Counted from the first letter of the stretch, positions 1 through 6,917 are shown. The stretch is 7,764 bases of DNA from Micrococcales bacterium UBA2465 (GCA_002342255.1 DDPP01000014.1:2738-10501); one strand, 5' to 3'. A program made the numbers and translations. Notes: generated from the letters alone by a model not told the origin.

Positions 1-1079
1 TAGCGAGTGCGCAGCCCATTCAGGAAGGACCACCACTGAGAAATATCAAGTGGTTTGTTTTCTAGTTCAGAGCGAAGTGCTGCATTCAAATCAGGCAGAA
101 CTTCCTTTAGGTCGCCAACAATAGCAACATTGGCAAACTTGATTTTTCCAATTTCCGCAGGATCAATATCGATATGGATGACTTTGGCATTTACAGCGAA
201 AGACTTCACATGACCGGTCACTCGGTCATCAAATCTCGCCCCTAAAGTAATCAACAGATCGCTCTTTTGTAATGAAGTAACAGCAGGAACCGTTCCGTGC
301 ATTCCTGGCATACCAAGGTTCTGCGGATTGGAATCTGGGAAAGCTCCTCTGGCCATCAAAGTGGTAACCACTGGAGCACCTGTGATTTTTGCTAGATCTA
401 GCAGTTCTTGGTGAGCTCCAGAACGAATAATTCCACCACCGACATAAAGTACCGGCTGTTTAGCGCTCTTGATTAGTTCAACTGCGGAAGCAATTGCTGC
501 CTCATCTTTACTAAAGGTGAGGTTATATCCTGGTAGATCAATTTTTGGTGGCCAAGAGAATTCGGTCTTAGCGATCTGTGCATCTTTGGCAATGTCAACT
601 AGCACTGGACCTGGTCTTCCAGTTGTTGCCAGTAAAACTGCTTCGGCAAGGGTGGCTGCAATCTCTTCAACTTTTGTTACAAGGAATGAATGCTTAGTAA
701 TTGGCATGGTAATACCAACAATGTCGGCTTCCTGAAAAGCATCAGTACCGATAGCAGTTGAATTAACCTGACCGGTTATGGCAAGTAGTGGAACCGAATC
801 CATATGTGCATCAGCAATAGCGGTAACTAAGTTTGTTGCCCCAGGTCCGCTGGTAGCAATACAAACTCCAAGTTTTCCTGAAGCGGCTGCATAACCTTCA
901 GCTGCGTGACCAGCACCTTGCTCGTGTCTAACCAAGATATGTCTAATCTTGGTTGAATCCATAAGTGGATCATAGGTTGGCAGGATTGCCCCACCGGGCA
1001 GACCAAAGACATCAGTGATGCCAAGCTGTTCTAGACTTCGCACAATAATTTGTGCACCAGTCAAAACTTCATTACTCAT
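1..1079 (-). CDS. ilvB: Acetolactate synthase (AHAS) large subunit, N-terminal 359 residues, partial at left edge
   Basis: This is the catalytic subunit of acetohydroxyacid synthase, a cytoplasmic ThDP, FAD and Mg2+ enzyme. It condenses pyruvate with a second pyruvate or with 2-ketobutyrate, the first common step of valine, leucine and isoleucine synthesis. The frame reads without stops for 359 codons and leaves the window before the C-terminal ThDP-binding domain, so about 60% of a usual ~590-600 residue protein is visible. The N-terminal domain carries GLPGGAILP (26-34) and [13 protein letters not shown] (52-64), whose Glu53 matches the catalytic glutamate that activates ThDP. It also has TSGPGATN (76-83). 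The central FAD domain shows [10 protein letters not shown] (241-250), GMPGMHGT (256-263) and [10 protein letters not shown] (280-289), the actinobacterial form. The gene lies 14 nt after the ilvD stop, in the same direction. The ATG at 1079 has a weak GGGAAG only 4 nt upstream. An in-frame ATG at 1091 would add MGSQ and is the alternative start. ilvN and ilvC would be expected further left, but they are not in view. Confidence 0.95.
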   Translation of the reverse strand, partial: MSNEVLTGAQIIVRSLEQLGITDVFGLPGGAILPTYDPLMDSTKIRHILVRHEQGAGHAAEGYAAASGKLGVCIATSGPGATNLVTAIADAHMDSVPLLAITGQVNSTAIGTDAFQEADIVGITMPITKHSFLVTKVEEIAATLAEAVLLATTGRPGPVLVDIAKDAQIAKTEFSWPPKIDLPGYNLTFSKDEAAIASAVELIKSAKQPVLYVGGGIIRSGAHQELLDLAKITGAPVVTTLMARGAFPDSNPQNLGMPGMHGTVPAVTSLQKSDLLITLGARFDDRVTGHVKSFAVNAKVIHIDIDPAEIGKIKFANVAIVGDLKEVLPDLNAALRSELENKPLDISQWWSFLNGLRTR

Positions 1080-1093
1080 CTGACTTCCCATGG

Positions 1094-2785
1094 TTAGCCG
1101 CAGTAAGCACCTTCAGCTGCTGAATGGACCAACTTTGTGTATTTGGCCAAAACACCTTTGGTGTAGCGGGGTTCTATAGGCGTCCAAGCTTCTTTGCGTG
1201 CCGCCAACTCTGTGTCTTCAACTAGGAGCTCAATAGTTCGAGCCGCAATGTTGACTCTGATCAAGTCTCCATCGCGAACTAACGCGATAGGTCCGCCCTC
1301 ATTGGCCTCCGGTGCAATGTGTCCAATGCATAACCCGGTGGTGCCACCTGAGAACCGTCCGTCCGTCAAGAGTAATACATCTTTACCTAAACCGGCACCC
1401 TTGATAGCCCCAGTAATAGCAAGCATCTCACGCATGCCAGGCCCACCCTTGGGTCCTTCATACCTGATAACTACTACGTCACCGGCAGAAATCTTGCCAT
1501 CAGTTAGAGCCTGCATGGCAGCGGCTTCTCTTTCGAAAACTCTTGCCGGTCCAGTGAACTCATCGAGATCAAACCCGGCAGATTTCACCACTGCACCTTC
1601 AGGGGCAAGTGAGCCTTTGAGGATAGAGATTCCACCAGTGCGGTGAATTGGATTACTGAGTGCTCTAATGATTTTTCCATCAGGGTCTGGTGGATTAATG
1701 CTTGCAAGGTTTTCAGCAACTGTTTTACCGGTGACGGTTAGGCAATCTCCGTGAATCAAACCTGCATCTAAAAGTGCCTTCATGACTACTGGGACTCCAC
1801 CAACTCGATCTACATCGGTCATCACATATTGACCGAAAGGTTTCAAATCTCCCAGGTGCGGAACCTTATCTGCAATTCGATTGAAATCGTCAAGAGTGAG
1901 ATCGACTTCTGCTTCACGAGCAATTGCAAGCAAATGCAACACTGCGTTAGTTGAACCTCCGAATGCCATGACAACAGCAATGGCATTTTCAAAAGCTTTC
2001 TTAGTAAGAATCATTCTTGCGGTGATACCTTGAGCAATCAGATTCACAACCGCTTCACCAGAGCGATGAGCCCAGGCGTCTCTTCTTCTATCAGTGGCCG
2101 GTGGTGCTGCCGAACCAGGCAAACTCATGCCCAGTGCTTCAGCAGCTGAAGCCATAGTGTTCGCGGTATACATTCCGCCACAGGCACCTTCACCAGGACA
2201 AATGGCTCGTTCAATTCGGTCAACATCTTCTTGGCTCATCTTGCCAGCTTTGCAAGCACCTACTGCTTCAAAAGCATCAATGATAGTTACTTGTTTTTCA
2301 GTGCCATCAGAAAGTTTTACCCAACCAGGGGCTATTGAACCTGCGTAAAGAAAAACTGAAGCTAAATCTAAACGAGCGGCAGCCATCAACATACCTGGCA
2401 GAGATTTATCGCAACCTGCTAGCAGAACTGAACCGTCTAGTCGTTCTGCCTGCATAACTGTTTCGACAGAGTCGGCAATAACTTCTCTGGAAACTAGTGA
2501 AAAGTGCATTCCCTCATGCCCCATGGAAATACCATCTGAAATAGATATAGTGCCGAATTCAAGTGGATAACCATTTGCCGAATGAACACCTTCTTTAGCT
2601 GCATCGGCTAGTCGATCCAGTGAAAGGTTGCAGGGAGTTAGTTCATTCCAAGACGAGCCAACACCAATTTGAGGCTTATCCCAGTCCTCGTCCCCCATGC
2701 CAACTGCCCGGAGCATACCGCGGGCGGCTGTGCGCTCAAGACCATCGGTAACATCCCGAGATCTGGGCTTCATGTCCTGTTCCAT
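1094..2785 (-). CDS. ilvD: Dihydroxy-acid dehydratase
   Basis: The enzyme dehydrates 2,3-dihydroxy-isovalerate and 2,3-dihydroxy-3-methylvalerate to the 2-keto acids, the third step of branched-chain amino acid synthesis in the cytoplasm. The protein has 563 residues, which is full length for the short actinobacterial/plant-like IlvD class. Three cysteines suited to a Fe-S cluster are visible: Cys52 (TPCN), Cys125 (AGCDKS) and Cys202 (GEGACGG). Mg2+ ligands are expected at Asp84 ([11 protein letters not shown]) and Asp126. Lys127 is the position carbamylated in family structures. The C-terminal GRFSGG motif supplies Ser479, the catalytic base of the family. The start at 2785 is preferred because a TANNNT -10 box lies exactly 6 nt upstream, which fits a leaderless mRNA. 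An in-frame ATG at 2773 (residue 5), preceded by GGAA, is a possible alternative that removes only MEQD. The gene is the first of an operon with ilvB. Nothing in the reading frame looks damaged. Confidence 0.97.
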   Translation of the reverse strand: MEQDMKPRSRDVTDGLERTAARGMLRAVGMGDEDWDKPQIGVGSSWNELTPCNLSLDRLADAAKEGVHSANGYPLEFGTISISDGISMGHEGMHFSLVSREVIADSVETVMQAERLDGSVLLAGCDKSLPGMLMAAARLDLASVFLYAGSIAPGWVKLSDGTEKQVTIIDAFEAVGACKAGKMSQEDVDRIERAICPGEGACGGMYTANTMASAAEALGMSLPGSAAPPATDRRRDAWAHRSGEAVVNLIAQGITARMILTKKAFENAIAVVMAFGGSTNAVLHLLAIAREAEVDLTLDDFNRIADKVPHLGDLKPFGQYVMTDVDRVGGVPVVMKALLDAGLIHGDCLTVTGKTVAENLASINPPDPDGKIIRALSNPIHRTGGISILKGSLAPEGAVVKSAGFDLDEFTGPARVFEREAAAMQALTDGKISAGDVVVIRYEGPKGGPGMREMLAITGAIKGAGLGKDVLLLTDGRFSGGTTGLCIGHIAPEANEGGPIALVRDGDLIRVNIAARTIELLVEDTELAARKEAWTPIEPRYTKGVLAKYTKLVHSAAEGAYCG

Positions 2786-2791
2786 TTGACA

Positions 2792-2797
2792 AGTTTA
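2792..2797 (-). promoter_or_regulatory. Putative -10 box of a leaderless ilvD promoter
   Basis: On the minus strand the hexamer is TAAACT, a match to the actinobacterial TANNNT -10 pattern. Six bases (TGTCAA) separate it from the ilvD ATG at 2785, so the expected transcription start is the A of the ATG. No good -35 hexamer is seen at the usual distance; only weak candidates such as TTTAGC occur, with a 20-nt spacer. A leaderless ilvD leaves no room for an attenuator or leader peptide. This is inferred from pattern and spacing only. Confidence 0.5.
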
Positions 2798-2845
2798 GGG
2801 CGATTTCTGCTTCTTGGGCTAAAAGATTTGTTCACCTTGGCTAGA

Positions 2846-2851
2846 TACGAT
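2846..2851 (+). promoter_or_regulatory. Putative -10 box of a leaderless corA promoter
   Basis: TACGAT matches TANNNT. Six bases (GAGAAA) separate it from the GTG at 2858, the same geometry as at ilvD on the other strand. This supports the GTG at 2858 as the start of the transporter gene, because no upstream in-frame start codon has a ribosome binding site. No convincing -35 hexamer is visible. Confidence 0.45.
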
Positions 2852-2857
2852 GAGAAA

Positions 2858-3829
2858 GTGCTGAAATCAAGAATTTATCGCAAGGGACAAGTCACCGAAG
2901 TTGACTTCGCCCTAGAAGACCTAGCCAGAATAAACAAGGATAGGGGTGCGGTCTATTGGTTGGATTTGGTTGCTCCTACTCCAGACCAACTGCATCACCT
3001 TTCAGAAACCTTAGATTTGCATGAACTTGCCGTAGAAGATGCATTTTCCGGTATGCAAAGACCGAAAATCGACCACTACGATTCACATCTATACATAAAT
3101 CTTTATCACGCTTCCTATGATGCCAAACAAAAATCGCTATCCACTTCTGAGCTATCTGTTTTCGTGATGAAACGCGGTTTAGTAACAATTCGTTCTTCAG
3201 CGGCATTCGATATGGATGCAGTGACCAAGCGCTGGGATGAAAGTGCAGAACTGTCTGATGGTGGTGTCGACTATTTACTCTGGGGACTACTGGATGTAGT
3301 AGTTGACAGTTACTTTGATGTCATTCAAGTCTTAGATGTTGAACTTGAAGAGTTAGAAAACTTGATGTTTGAAGAGAAACGGGACAGCCGTCTAATTCAG
3401 CAAAGAAGTTATGCCTTGAGAAAAGCTCTCGTGCTTCTAAGAAGAATTGCAATCCCAATGAGAGAAGTATTAAGCCCATTGGTTAGAAGGGAAGCAAACT
3501 TCCTAGGTGATCACATGTTGCCTTATTTTCAAGATGTCTACGACCATGTGATGAGAGTTGGTGACTGGACAGATTCGCTAAGAGATTTGGTTACAACTCT
3601 TTTGGAGACCCACCTAACCATTCAGGGTAACCACTTGAACTTGATTATGAAAAAGGTAACGAGTTGGGCTGCCATAGTTGCTGTCCCGACTGCCATCACT
3701 GGTTTTTACGGACAAAACATCCCCTATCCAGGCATAGATAGTCAAACAGGCTTTATCACGTCTTCAATATTGATTGTTGCCTTGTCAGGACTGCTTTATT
3801 GGGTATTTAAACGCCGAGACTGGTTATAG
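2858..3829 (+). CDS. corA: CorA-family divalent cation transporter with a GQN signature
   Basis: This is a predicted inner-membrane channel of the CorA (MIT) family, whose members form pentamers and carry Mg2+, Co2+ or other divalent cations. With the GTG at 2858 the protein has 323 residues, a normal family length. The cytoplasmic N-terminal domain contains LDLHELAVEDAFSGMQRPKI (52-71), a typical CorA segment. A long, charged helical stretch follows. Two C-terminal membrane segments are visible: about 265-284 (TSWAAIVAVPTAITGFYG) and about 298-316 (FITSSILIVALSGLLYWVF). The tail is KRRDWL. The loop signature after TM1, normally YGMN, reads YGQN (Gln286), so transport specificity cannot be assumed. 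The frame stays open upstream as far as 2669, but that part is antisense to ilvD and lacks family similarity. The GTG is chosen from homology length and a -10 box 6 nt upstream; TTG at 2837 or 2828 are weaker options. The gene lies directly before crtB, with 9 nt between them. Confidence 0.85.
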   Translation: MLKSRIYRKGQVTEVDFALEDLARINKDRGAVYWLDLVAPTPDQLHHLSETLDLHELAVEDAFSGMQRPKIDHYDSHLYINLYHASYDAKQKSLSTSELSVFVMKRGLVTIRSSAAFDMDAVTKRWDESAELSDGGVDYLLWGLLDVVVDSYFDVIQVLDVELEELENLMFEEKRDSRLIQQRSYALRKALVLLRRIAIPMREVLSPLVRREANFLGDHMLPYFQDVYDHVMRVGDWTDSLRDLVTTLLETHLTIQGNHLNLIMKKVTSWAAIVAVPTAITGFYGQNIPYPGIDSQTGFITSSILIVALSGLLYWVFKRRDWL

Positions 3830-3832
3830 CCT
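3827..3832 (+). promoter_or_regulatory. Putative -10 box of a leaderless crtB promoter, overlapping the corA stop
   Basis: TAGCCT matches TANNNT. It begins at the corA stop codon TAG and lies 6 nt (TAACAG) before the crtB GTG at 3839, the same spacing as at ilvD and corA. There is no purine-rich ribosome binding site before this GTG, which also favours leaderless initiation. A -35 element is not evident. Read-through from corA with translational coupling is the alternative. Confidence 0.4.
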
Positions 3833-3838
3833 TAACAG

Positions 3839-4735
3839 GTGCCAACAAACCAAAACTCTTTAGATGCTCTGAGCCTTGAGCGCTACTCAAAAGCGGCTAT
3901 TACCTCAAGTGCTGAGGTAATCAGGTCATATTCGACATCATTTGGCTTGGCTACCAAACTTCTTGCTCAACCAGTAAGAATGCACGTCCAAAATATTTAT
4001 GCATTAGTCAGAGTAGCGGATGAGATTGTTGACGGGGCGGCTGCGGGAGCTCTAGGTAGAAATAGTGAATTTGCACTATCTAGCGAACTAGAAAAACTCG
4101 AACAAGAAACTTATAAGGCCATGCAATCTGGCTTTTCTAGCAACCTCGTCGTTCATGCTTTTGCACTTACTGCCCGTGAAACCAAGATTGATCGAAAGAT
4201 TGTTGAACCGTTCTTCTATTCCATGCGTCAAGATCTCCAACAAAACAAGCATGACCAAAAGTCTTTTGACAGGTATGTCTATGGTTCTGCTGAGGTAATC
4301 GGTTTGATGTGTTTACAAGCTTTCATCTTGGAAAAAGAATTTGCTCCAAGCCAATTGGAAACTCTGCGCAGAGGTGCTCAAGCTCTTGGTGCCGCTTTCC
4401 AAAAGGTTAACTTCCTAAGAGATTTAGCAGCCGACTTTGAACAATTAGGTAGAAGTTACTTCCCTGACCTAAATGTTAAGACCTTTACTGAAGGGAAAAA
4501 ACAAGAATTAGTTACCGACATCAGAAATGATCTCAGCCTATCCGCGAAGACAATCCCTCTTCTTCCTAAATCGTCTAGAAGAGCAGTGGTAGCCGCTCAA
4601 TTACTGTTCACAGCACTGAACGACAAAATAGAGAAAACTCCAGCCGCAAAACTAATCAACACCAGAATTAGAGTAAACGATTTACATAAACTTGTAATTC
4701 TTTTCAAAGCATGGATTGGAATAACCCCTAGATGA
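3839..4735 (+). CDS. crtB: Phytoene synthase
   Basis: CrtB condenses two geranylgeranyl diphosphates head-to-head through prephytoene diphosphate to 15-cis-phytoene, the committed carotenoid step, at the membrane surface and with Mg2+ or Mn2+. The 298-residue protein has the trans-isoprenyl diphosphate synthase (squalene/phytoene synthase) fold. YSTSFG (31-36) matches the substrate-binding start of the family. The first Asp-rich motif is DEIVD (61-65), preceded by YALVRVA (54-60). The second is NFLRDLAADFEQLGRSYFPD (191-210), with Asp195 and Asp199 as metal ligands. The region around YVYGSAEVIGLM (146-157) is also conserved. The GTG start places the conserved block at the usual distance from the N-terminus. 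The gene heads the crt operon, and its ATGA end overlaps crtI by 4 nt. No crtE lies upstream, so GGPP must come from an enzyme encoded elsewhere or beyond the window. A perfect inverted repeat sits about 60 nt inside the gene. Confidence 0.95.
   Translation: MPTNQNSLDALSLERYSKAAITSSAEVIRSYSTSFGLATKLLAQPVRMHVQNIYALVRVADEIVDGAAAGALGRNSEFALSSELEKLEQETYKAMQSGFSSNLVVHAFALTARETKIDRKIVEPFFYSMRQDLQQNKHDQKSFDRYVYGSAEVIGLMCLQAFILEKEFAPSQLETLRRGAQALGAAFQKVNFLRDLAADFEQLGRSYFPDLNVKTFTEGKKQELVTDIRNDLSLSAKTIPLLPKSSRRAVVAAQLLFTALNDKIEKTPAAKLINTRIRVNDLHKLVILFKAWIGITPR
3899..3921. repeat. Perfect 9-bp inverted repeat inside the 5' end of crtB
   Basis: The arms ATTACCTCA (3899-3907) and TGAGGTAAT (3913-3921) are exact reverse complements around the 5-nt spacer AGTGC. 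The element starts 60 nt after the crtB start codon. It could be an operator for a dimeric regulator of the crt operon or an mRNA hairpin near the 5' end. It may also be chance, as one such perfect repeat in a window of this size is not very unlikely. Confidence 0.35.
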
Positions 4736-6309
4736 AAAAAGCAATAGTTATTGGTGGCGGTATCGGTGGCTTAGCTACCGCAGCACTTCTTGCTAAAGCC
4801 GGTATGAAAGTTGAACTTTTCGAAGCAAGGGAGAAAGTCGGTGGTCGTGCTTACATCTGGGAGAAAGATGGCTTCACCTTCGACATGGGTCCATCTTGGT
4901 ATTTGATGCCTGATGCCTTTGACCAGTTCTTCAAACTAATGGGAACTACTGCTGCCAAAGAACTAGACCTGGTCAGACTTGATCCTGCTTACCGAACCAT
5001 TTTCGAAGGTCAAAAAGAGCCATTCCTAATGCACGAGAGTTTGCAGAAGAATCTTGATGGATTTGAGGCAATCGAACCTGGCAGTGCAAAGATGGTGCAG
5101 AAGTATTTAGATAGCGCGGAAGATGCATACAGACTGGCCAATCGACACTTCTTATATACAAACTTCCAAAACCTAAAGTCTTTTACTCATCCAGAGGTTG
5201 TAAAGCGTGCGGGTAGGTTTATCAAACATCTCCTAACTTCACTGCACAGTTTCTCCAGTAAACATGTGAAAGATGACCGGCTAAGAAAAGTTTTGAACTT
5301 CCCGGCTGTTTTCCTTGGAGCCTCTCCTTACGAGACTCCAAGCATGTATCACCTGATGACCCACATCGACATGAACGTAGGTGTTTTCTACCCACAAGGT
5401 GGAATTTATAAAATCATCGAGGCTGTTGAACGTTTAGCTAAACAACATGGTGTTGTAATCCACACCAATTCACCTGTAACCAAGATCAATGTTGAAAATG
5501 GCGTTGCAACTGGTATCCAAGTTGGCCAAGCAGAATACAAAGCTGACGTGGTAGTCGCCAACGCAGATTTACACTTTGTGGAGACCAAACTTCTTGATGA
5601 GCAGTATCAAAGCCTTCCAGAGAAGTGGTGGGAAGACAAGGTTCCTGGCCCTTCAGCTCTGCTGCTCTATCTAGGTGTAAAAGGCAGGATTCCAACCCTT
5701 GACCATCACACCCTGCTATACACAGACGACTGGGCAACCAACTTTGCCGAGGTATTCCATAAAGCAGATGGAAAACGTAAAGTTCCAAACCCAGCGAGCT
5801 TGTATATCTGTGCTCCTAGCAAAACTGACCCATCGGTTGCCCCTGAAGGCTACGAGAACTTGTTTGTACTTGTTCCTATCGCAGCTGACCCAACACTAGG
5901 TAAAGGTGGGGTCGATAGAGCTGGAGATGCAGCTTTTGAAGCAGAGGCAGATCGAATCATTGAGCAGATTGCAAAGTGGTGTGATATCCCAGATCTTGCA
6001 GAAAGAATCGTGGTTAGAAGGACCATGGGACCTGGCAACTTCGCAGATGAACTAAATGCTTGGTCAGGAACAGCTCTGGGCATGGCTCACACCCTTAGAC
6101 AAAGTGCCTTCTTTAGGCCTAAAAACCAAAGTAAAAAAGTAAAAGGTCTTTACTACGTAGGCCATCACTCAATTCCAGGCATCGGTTTACCAATGTGTTT
6201 GATTGGTGCCGAGTTGGTATACAAACTTATGGTTGATGACCGATCCAGTGCGCCAACCCCAGACGAAATCAAACCTATTTCGGATGAGGCTTGGAAAGGC
6301 TTGAACTAG
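4732..6309 (+). CDS. crtI: Phytoene desaturase (lycopene-forming)
   Basis: CrtI is an FAD-dependent, membrane-associated desaturase that introduces double bonds into phytoene. In bacterial C50 pathways four steps give all-trans-lycopene. The protein has 525 residues, normal for CrtI. The N-terminus (1-40) is a Rossmann dinucleotide-binding domain with GGGIGG (8-13), Glu31 at the end of the second strand, and EAREKVGGRA (31-40). The next stretch, FTFDMGPSWYLMP, is typical of carotenoid desaturases. The C-terminal FAD/substrate motif is GHHSIPGIGLPMCLIGAE (477-494), followed by a short polar tail. The ATG overlaps the crtB stop as ATGA, and only a weak GGAA lies upstream, so translational coupling with crtB is likely. 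The stop TAG shares one base with the next start (TAGTG). The number of desaturation steps is inferred from the neighbouring lycopene cyclase and elongase genes rather than from the sequence itself. Confidence 0.95.
   Translation: MKKAIVIGGGIGGLATAALLAKAGMKVELFEAREKVGGRAYIWEKDGFTFDMGPSWYLMPDAFDQFFKLMGTTAAKELDLVRLDPAYRTIFEGQKEPFLMHESLQKNLDGFEAIEPGSAKMVQKYLDSAEDAYRLANRHFLYTNFQNLKSFTHPEVVKRAGRFIKHLLTSLHSFSSKHVKDDRLRKVLNFPAVFLGASPYETPSMYHLMTHIDMNVGVFYPQGGIYKIIEAVERLAKQHGVVIHTNSPVTKINVENGVATGIQVGQAEYKADVVVANADLHFVETKLLDEQYQSLPEKWWEDKVPGPSALLLYLGVKGRIPTLDHHTLLYTDDWATNFAEVFHKADGKRKVPNPASLYICAPSKTDPSVAPEGYENLFVLVPIAADPTLGKGGVDRAGDAAFEAEADRIIEQIAKWCDIPDLAERIVVRRTMGPGNFADELNAWSGTALGMAHTLRQSAFFRPKNQSKKVKGLYYVGHHSIPGIGLPMCLIGAELVYKLMVDDRSSAPTPDEIKPISDEAWKGLN
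6293..6299 (+). promoter_or_regulatory. Ribosome binding site for crtYe
   Basis: GGAAAGG lies inside the 3' end of crtI, 9 nt before the GTG at 6309. It supports that GTG over an in-frame TTG at 6291, which would have no such site. Confidence 0.55.
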
Positions 6310-6626
6310 TGCCAAACTCCTACCTGTATATTTCAGGACTGCTGTTTTCAATTATTGGACTCGGCTTGTTAGATTGGCGATTCAAGATTGCTTTCTCCAG
6401 AAACCGCAAAGCAGCATTCCTAGCTACATTGCTTCCAATGATTTTGTTTTTAGCTTGGGATGGCGCTGGCATAGGGTTAGGAATTTTCTTTAGAGGTGAA
6501 ACCTCCCATCTCACCGGTTTATTAGTTGCTCCAGAACTTCCATTAGAAGAGATTTTCTTTTTATTTTTGTTGAATTACACAACCCTAACTTTGCTAAGCG
6601 TGTTGAGTAGAAGGAGCAAAAAGTAA
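6309..6626 (+). CDS. crtYe: Lycopene cyclase subunit, C50 carotenoid type (CrtYe/CrtYc family)
   Basis: This is the first of two small membrane proteins that together form the heterodimeric lycopene cyclase typical of actinobacteria (lycopene cyclase domain, as in CrtYc/CrtYd, CrtYe/CrtYf and CrtYg/CrtYh). The 105-residue protein, at the short end for the family, is very hydrophobic. Membrane segments are visible at about 4-22, 36-58 and 82-99. WDGAGIGLGIFF (50-61) carries a conserved Asp51, and APELPLEEIFFLF (74-86) carries the family PxEE motif with Glu80 and Glu81, likely catalytic acids. The start is GTG at 6309, which overlaps the crtI stop by one base and has GGAAAGG 9 nt upstream. Because crtEb is in the same operon, the pair probably cyclises the C50 elongated product, not lycopene itself. 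Beta, gamma or epsilon ring type cannot be told from the sequence. A beta-cyclase role (crtYc) is the main alternative. Confidence 0.88.
   Translation: MPNSYLYISGLLFSIIGLGLLDWRFKIAFSRNRKAAFLATLLPMILFLAWDGAGIGLGIFFRGETSHLTGLLVAPELPLEEIFFLFLLNYTTLTLLSVLSRRSKK
6611..6616 (+). promoter_or_regulatory. Shine-Dalgarno site for crtYf
   Basis: AAGGAG is a near-perfect Shine-Dalgarno sequence 10 nt before the ATG at 6627, lying within the last codons of crtYe. It is the clearest such site in the window and should permit strong independent initiation on the second cyclase subunit. Confidence 0.65.
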
Positions 6627-6917
6627 ATGCTTTATCTATTGCTCAATCTCGTTTTTATGCTCATTGCTTTTGTAATTGTTAACGCTTTTGCCAGAAAAAC
6701 ACCATGGCCTTTAGTGTTCAGAACCATGGCTGCGATGTTGATTGTCACCTTGGTTTTTGACAACATCATCATCGGTTTAGGAATCGTGGACTATGACGTC
6801 TCTAAGTTGAGTGGCATCTACCTAGGTCTTGCTCCGATTGAAGACTTCGCCTATACAGTGGTATCAGTAATCACAGTTGCCAGTATTTGGTTTAAGGTTT
6901 CAGGAAGAGAGAAATGA
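6627..6917 (+). CDS. crtYf: Lycopene cyclase subunit, C50 carotenoid type (CrtYf/CrtYd family)
   Basis: This is the second subunit of the heterodimeric carotenoid cyclase. The 96-residue protein has three hydrophobic segments at about 1-21, 30-53 and 72-90. Two conserved family motifs are visible: LVFDNIIIGLGI (42-53), with Asp45 and Asn46, and LGLAPIEDFAY (66-76), whose Glu72 and Asp73 match the acidic pair of the cyclase domain. The ATG follows the crtYe stop TAA with no intervening base. The TGA stop overlaps the crtEb ATG (ATGA), so the two cyclase subunits and the elongase are probably made together. CrtYe and CrtYf are each half of a domain that is fused in archaeal and fungal cyclases. 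The symbol follows the Corynebacterium order crtB-crtI-crtYe-crtYf-crtEb; crtYd or crtYh would be equally fair on sequence alone. Confidence 0.88.
   Translation: MLYLLLNLVFMLIAFVIVNAFARKTPWPLVFRTMAAMLIVTLVFDNIIIGLGIVDYDVSKLSGIYLGLAPIEDFAYTVVSVITVASIWFKVSGREK
6902..6905 (+). promoter_or_regulatory. Shine-Dalgarno site for crtEb
   Basis: AGGA (within AGGAAGAG) lies 8 nt before the ATG at 6914, at good spacing, and fixes the elongase start that overlaps the crtYf stop codon. Confidence 0.55.

Noticed and set aside
390..403. Perfect 14-bp palindrome TGCTAGATCTAGCA in ilvB
   Set aside because: A palindrome with 7-bp half-sites and no spacer is expected about once in a few such windows by chance, and it lies deep in coding sequence.
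1194..1646. A 150-codon open frame on the plus strand opposite ilvD
   Set aside because: It is fully antisense to a conserved part of ilvD, has low-complexity Ser/Pro/Ala-rich composition and no ribosome binding site; it is a shadow of the real gene. The same holds for the plus-strand frame at 2094-2348 and the one at 469-735 opposite ilvB.
2136..2152. Inverted repeat GCTTCAGC-A-GCTGAAGC in ilvD
   Set aside because: It lies in the middle of conserved ilvD codons for an Ala-rich stretch, has a loop too tight for a full hairpin, and is within what chance allows.
2786..2791. Exact TTGACA on the plus strand as a -35 box for corA
   Set aside because: No acceptable -10 hexamer lies 16-18 nt downstream (GCTTCT at a 17-nt spacer), while the -10 box that fits the corA start is much further away.
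2669..2857. N-terminal extension of the corA frame upstream of the GTG at 2858
   Set aside because: The extension overlaps the 5' end of ilvD in antisense, has no resemblance to CorA N-termini and would make the protein longer than usual for the family. The GTG at 2858 fits length and promoter spacing better.
5486..5788. A 100-codon open frame on the minus strand within crtI, and similar frames at 4973-5161, 5406-5588 and 5850-6083
   Set aside because: All lie inside the well-conserved crtI gene in other frames, without start signals or recognisable motifs.
6291..6308. Longer crtYe starting at TTG 6291
   Set aside because: The TTG would lie within crtI and lose the GGAAAGG site that precedes the GTG at 6309. 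The added residues are not hydrophobic and give no family match.
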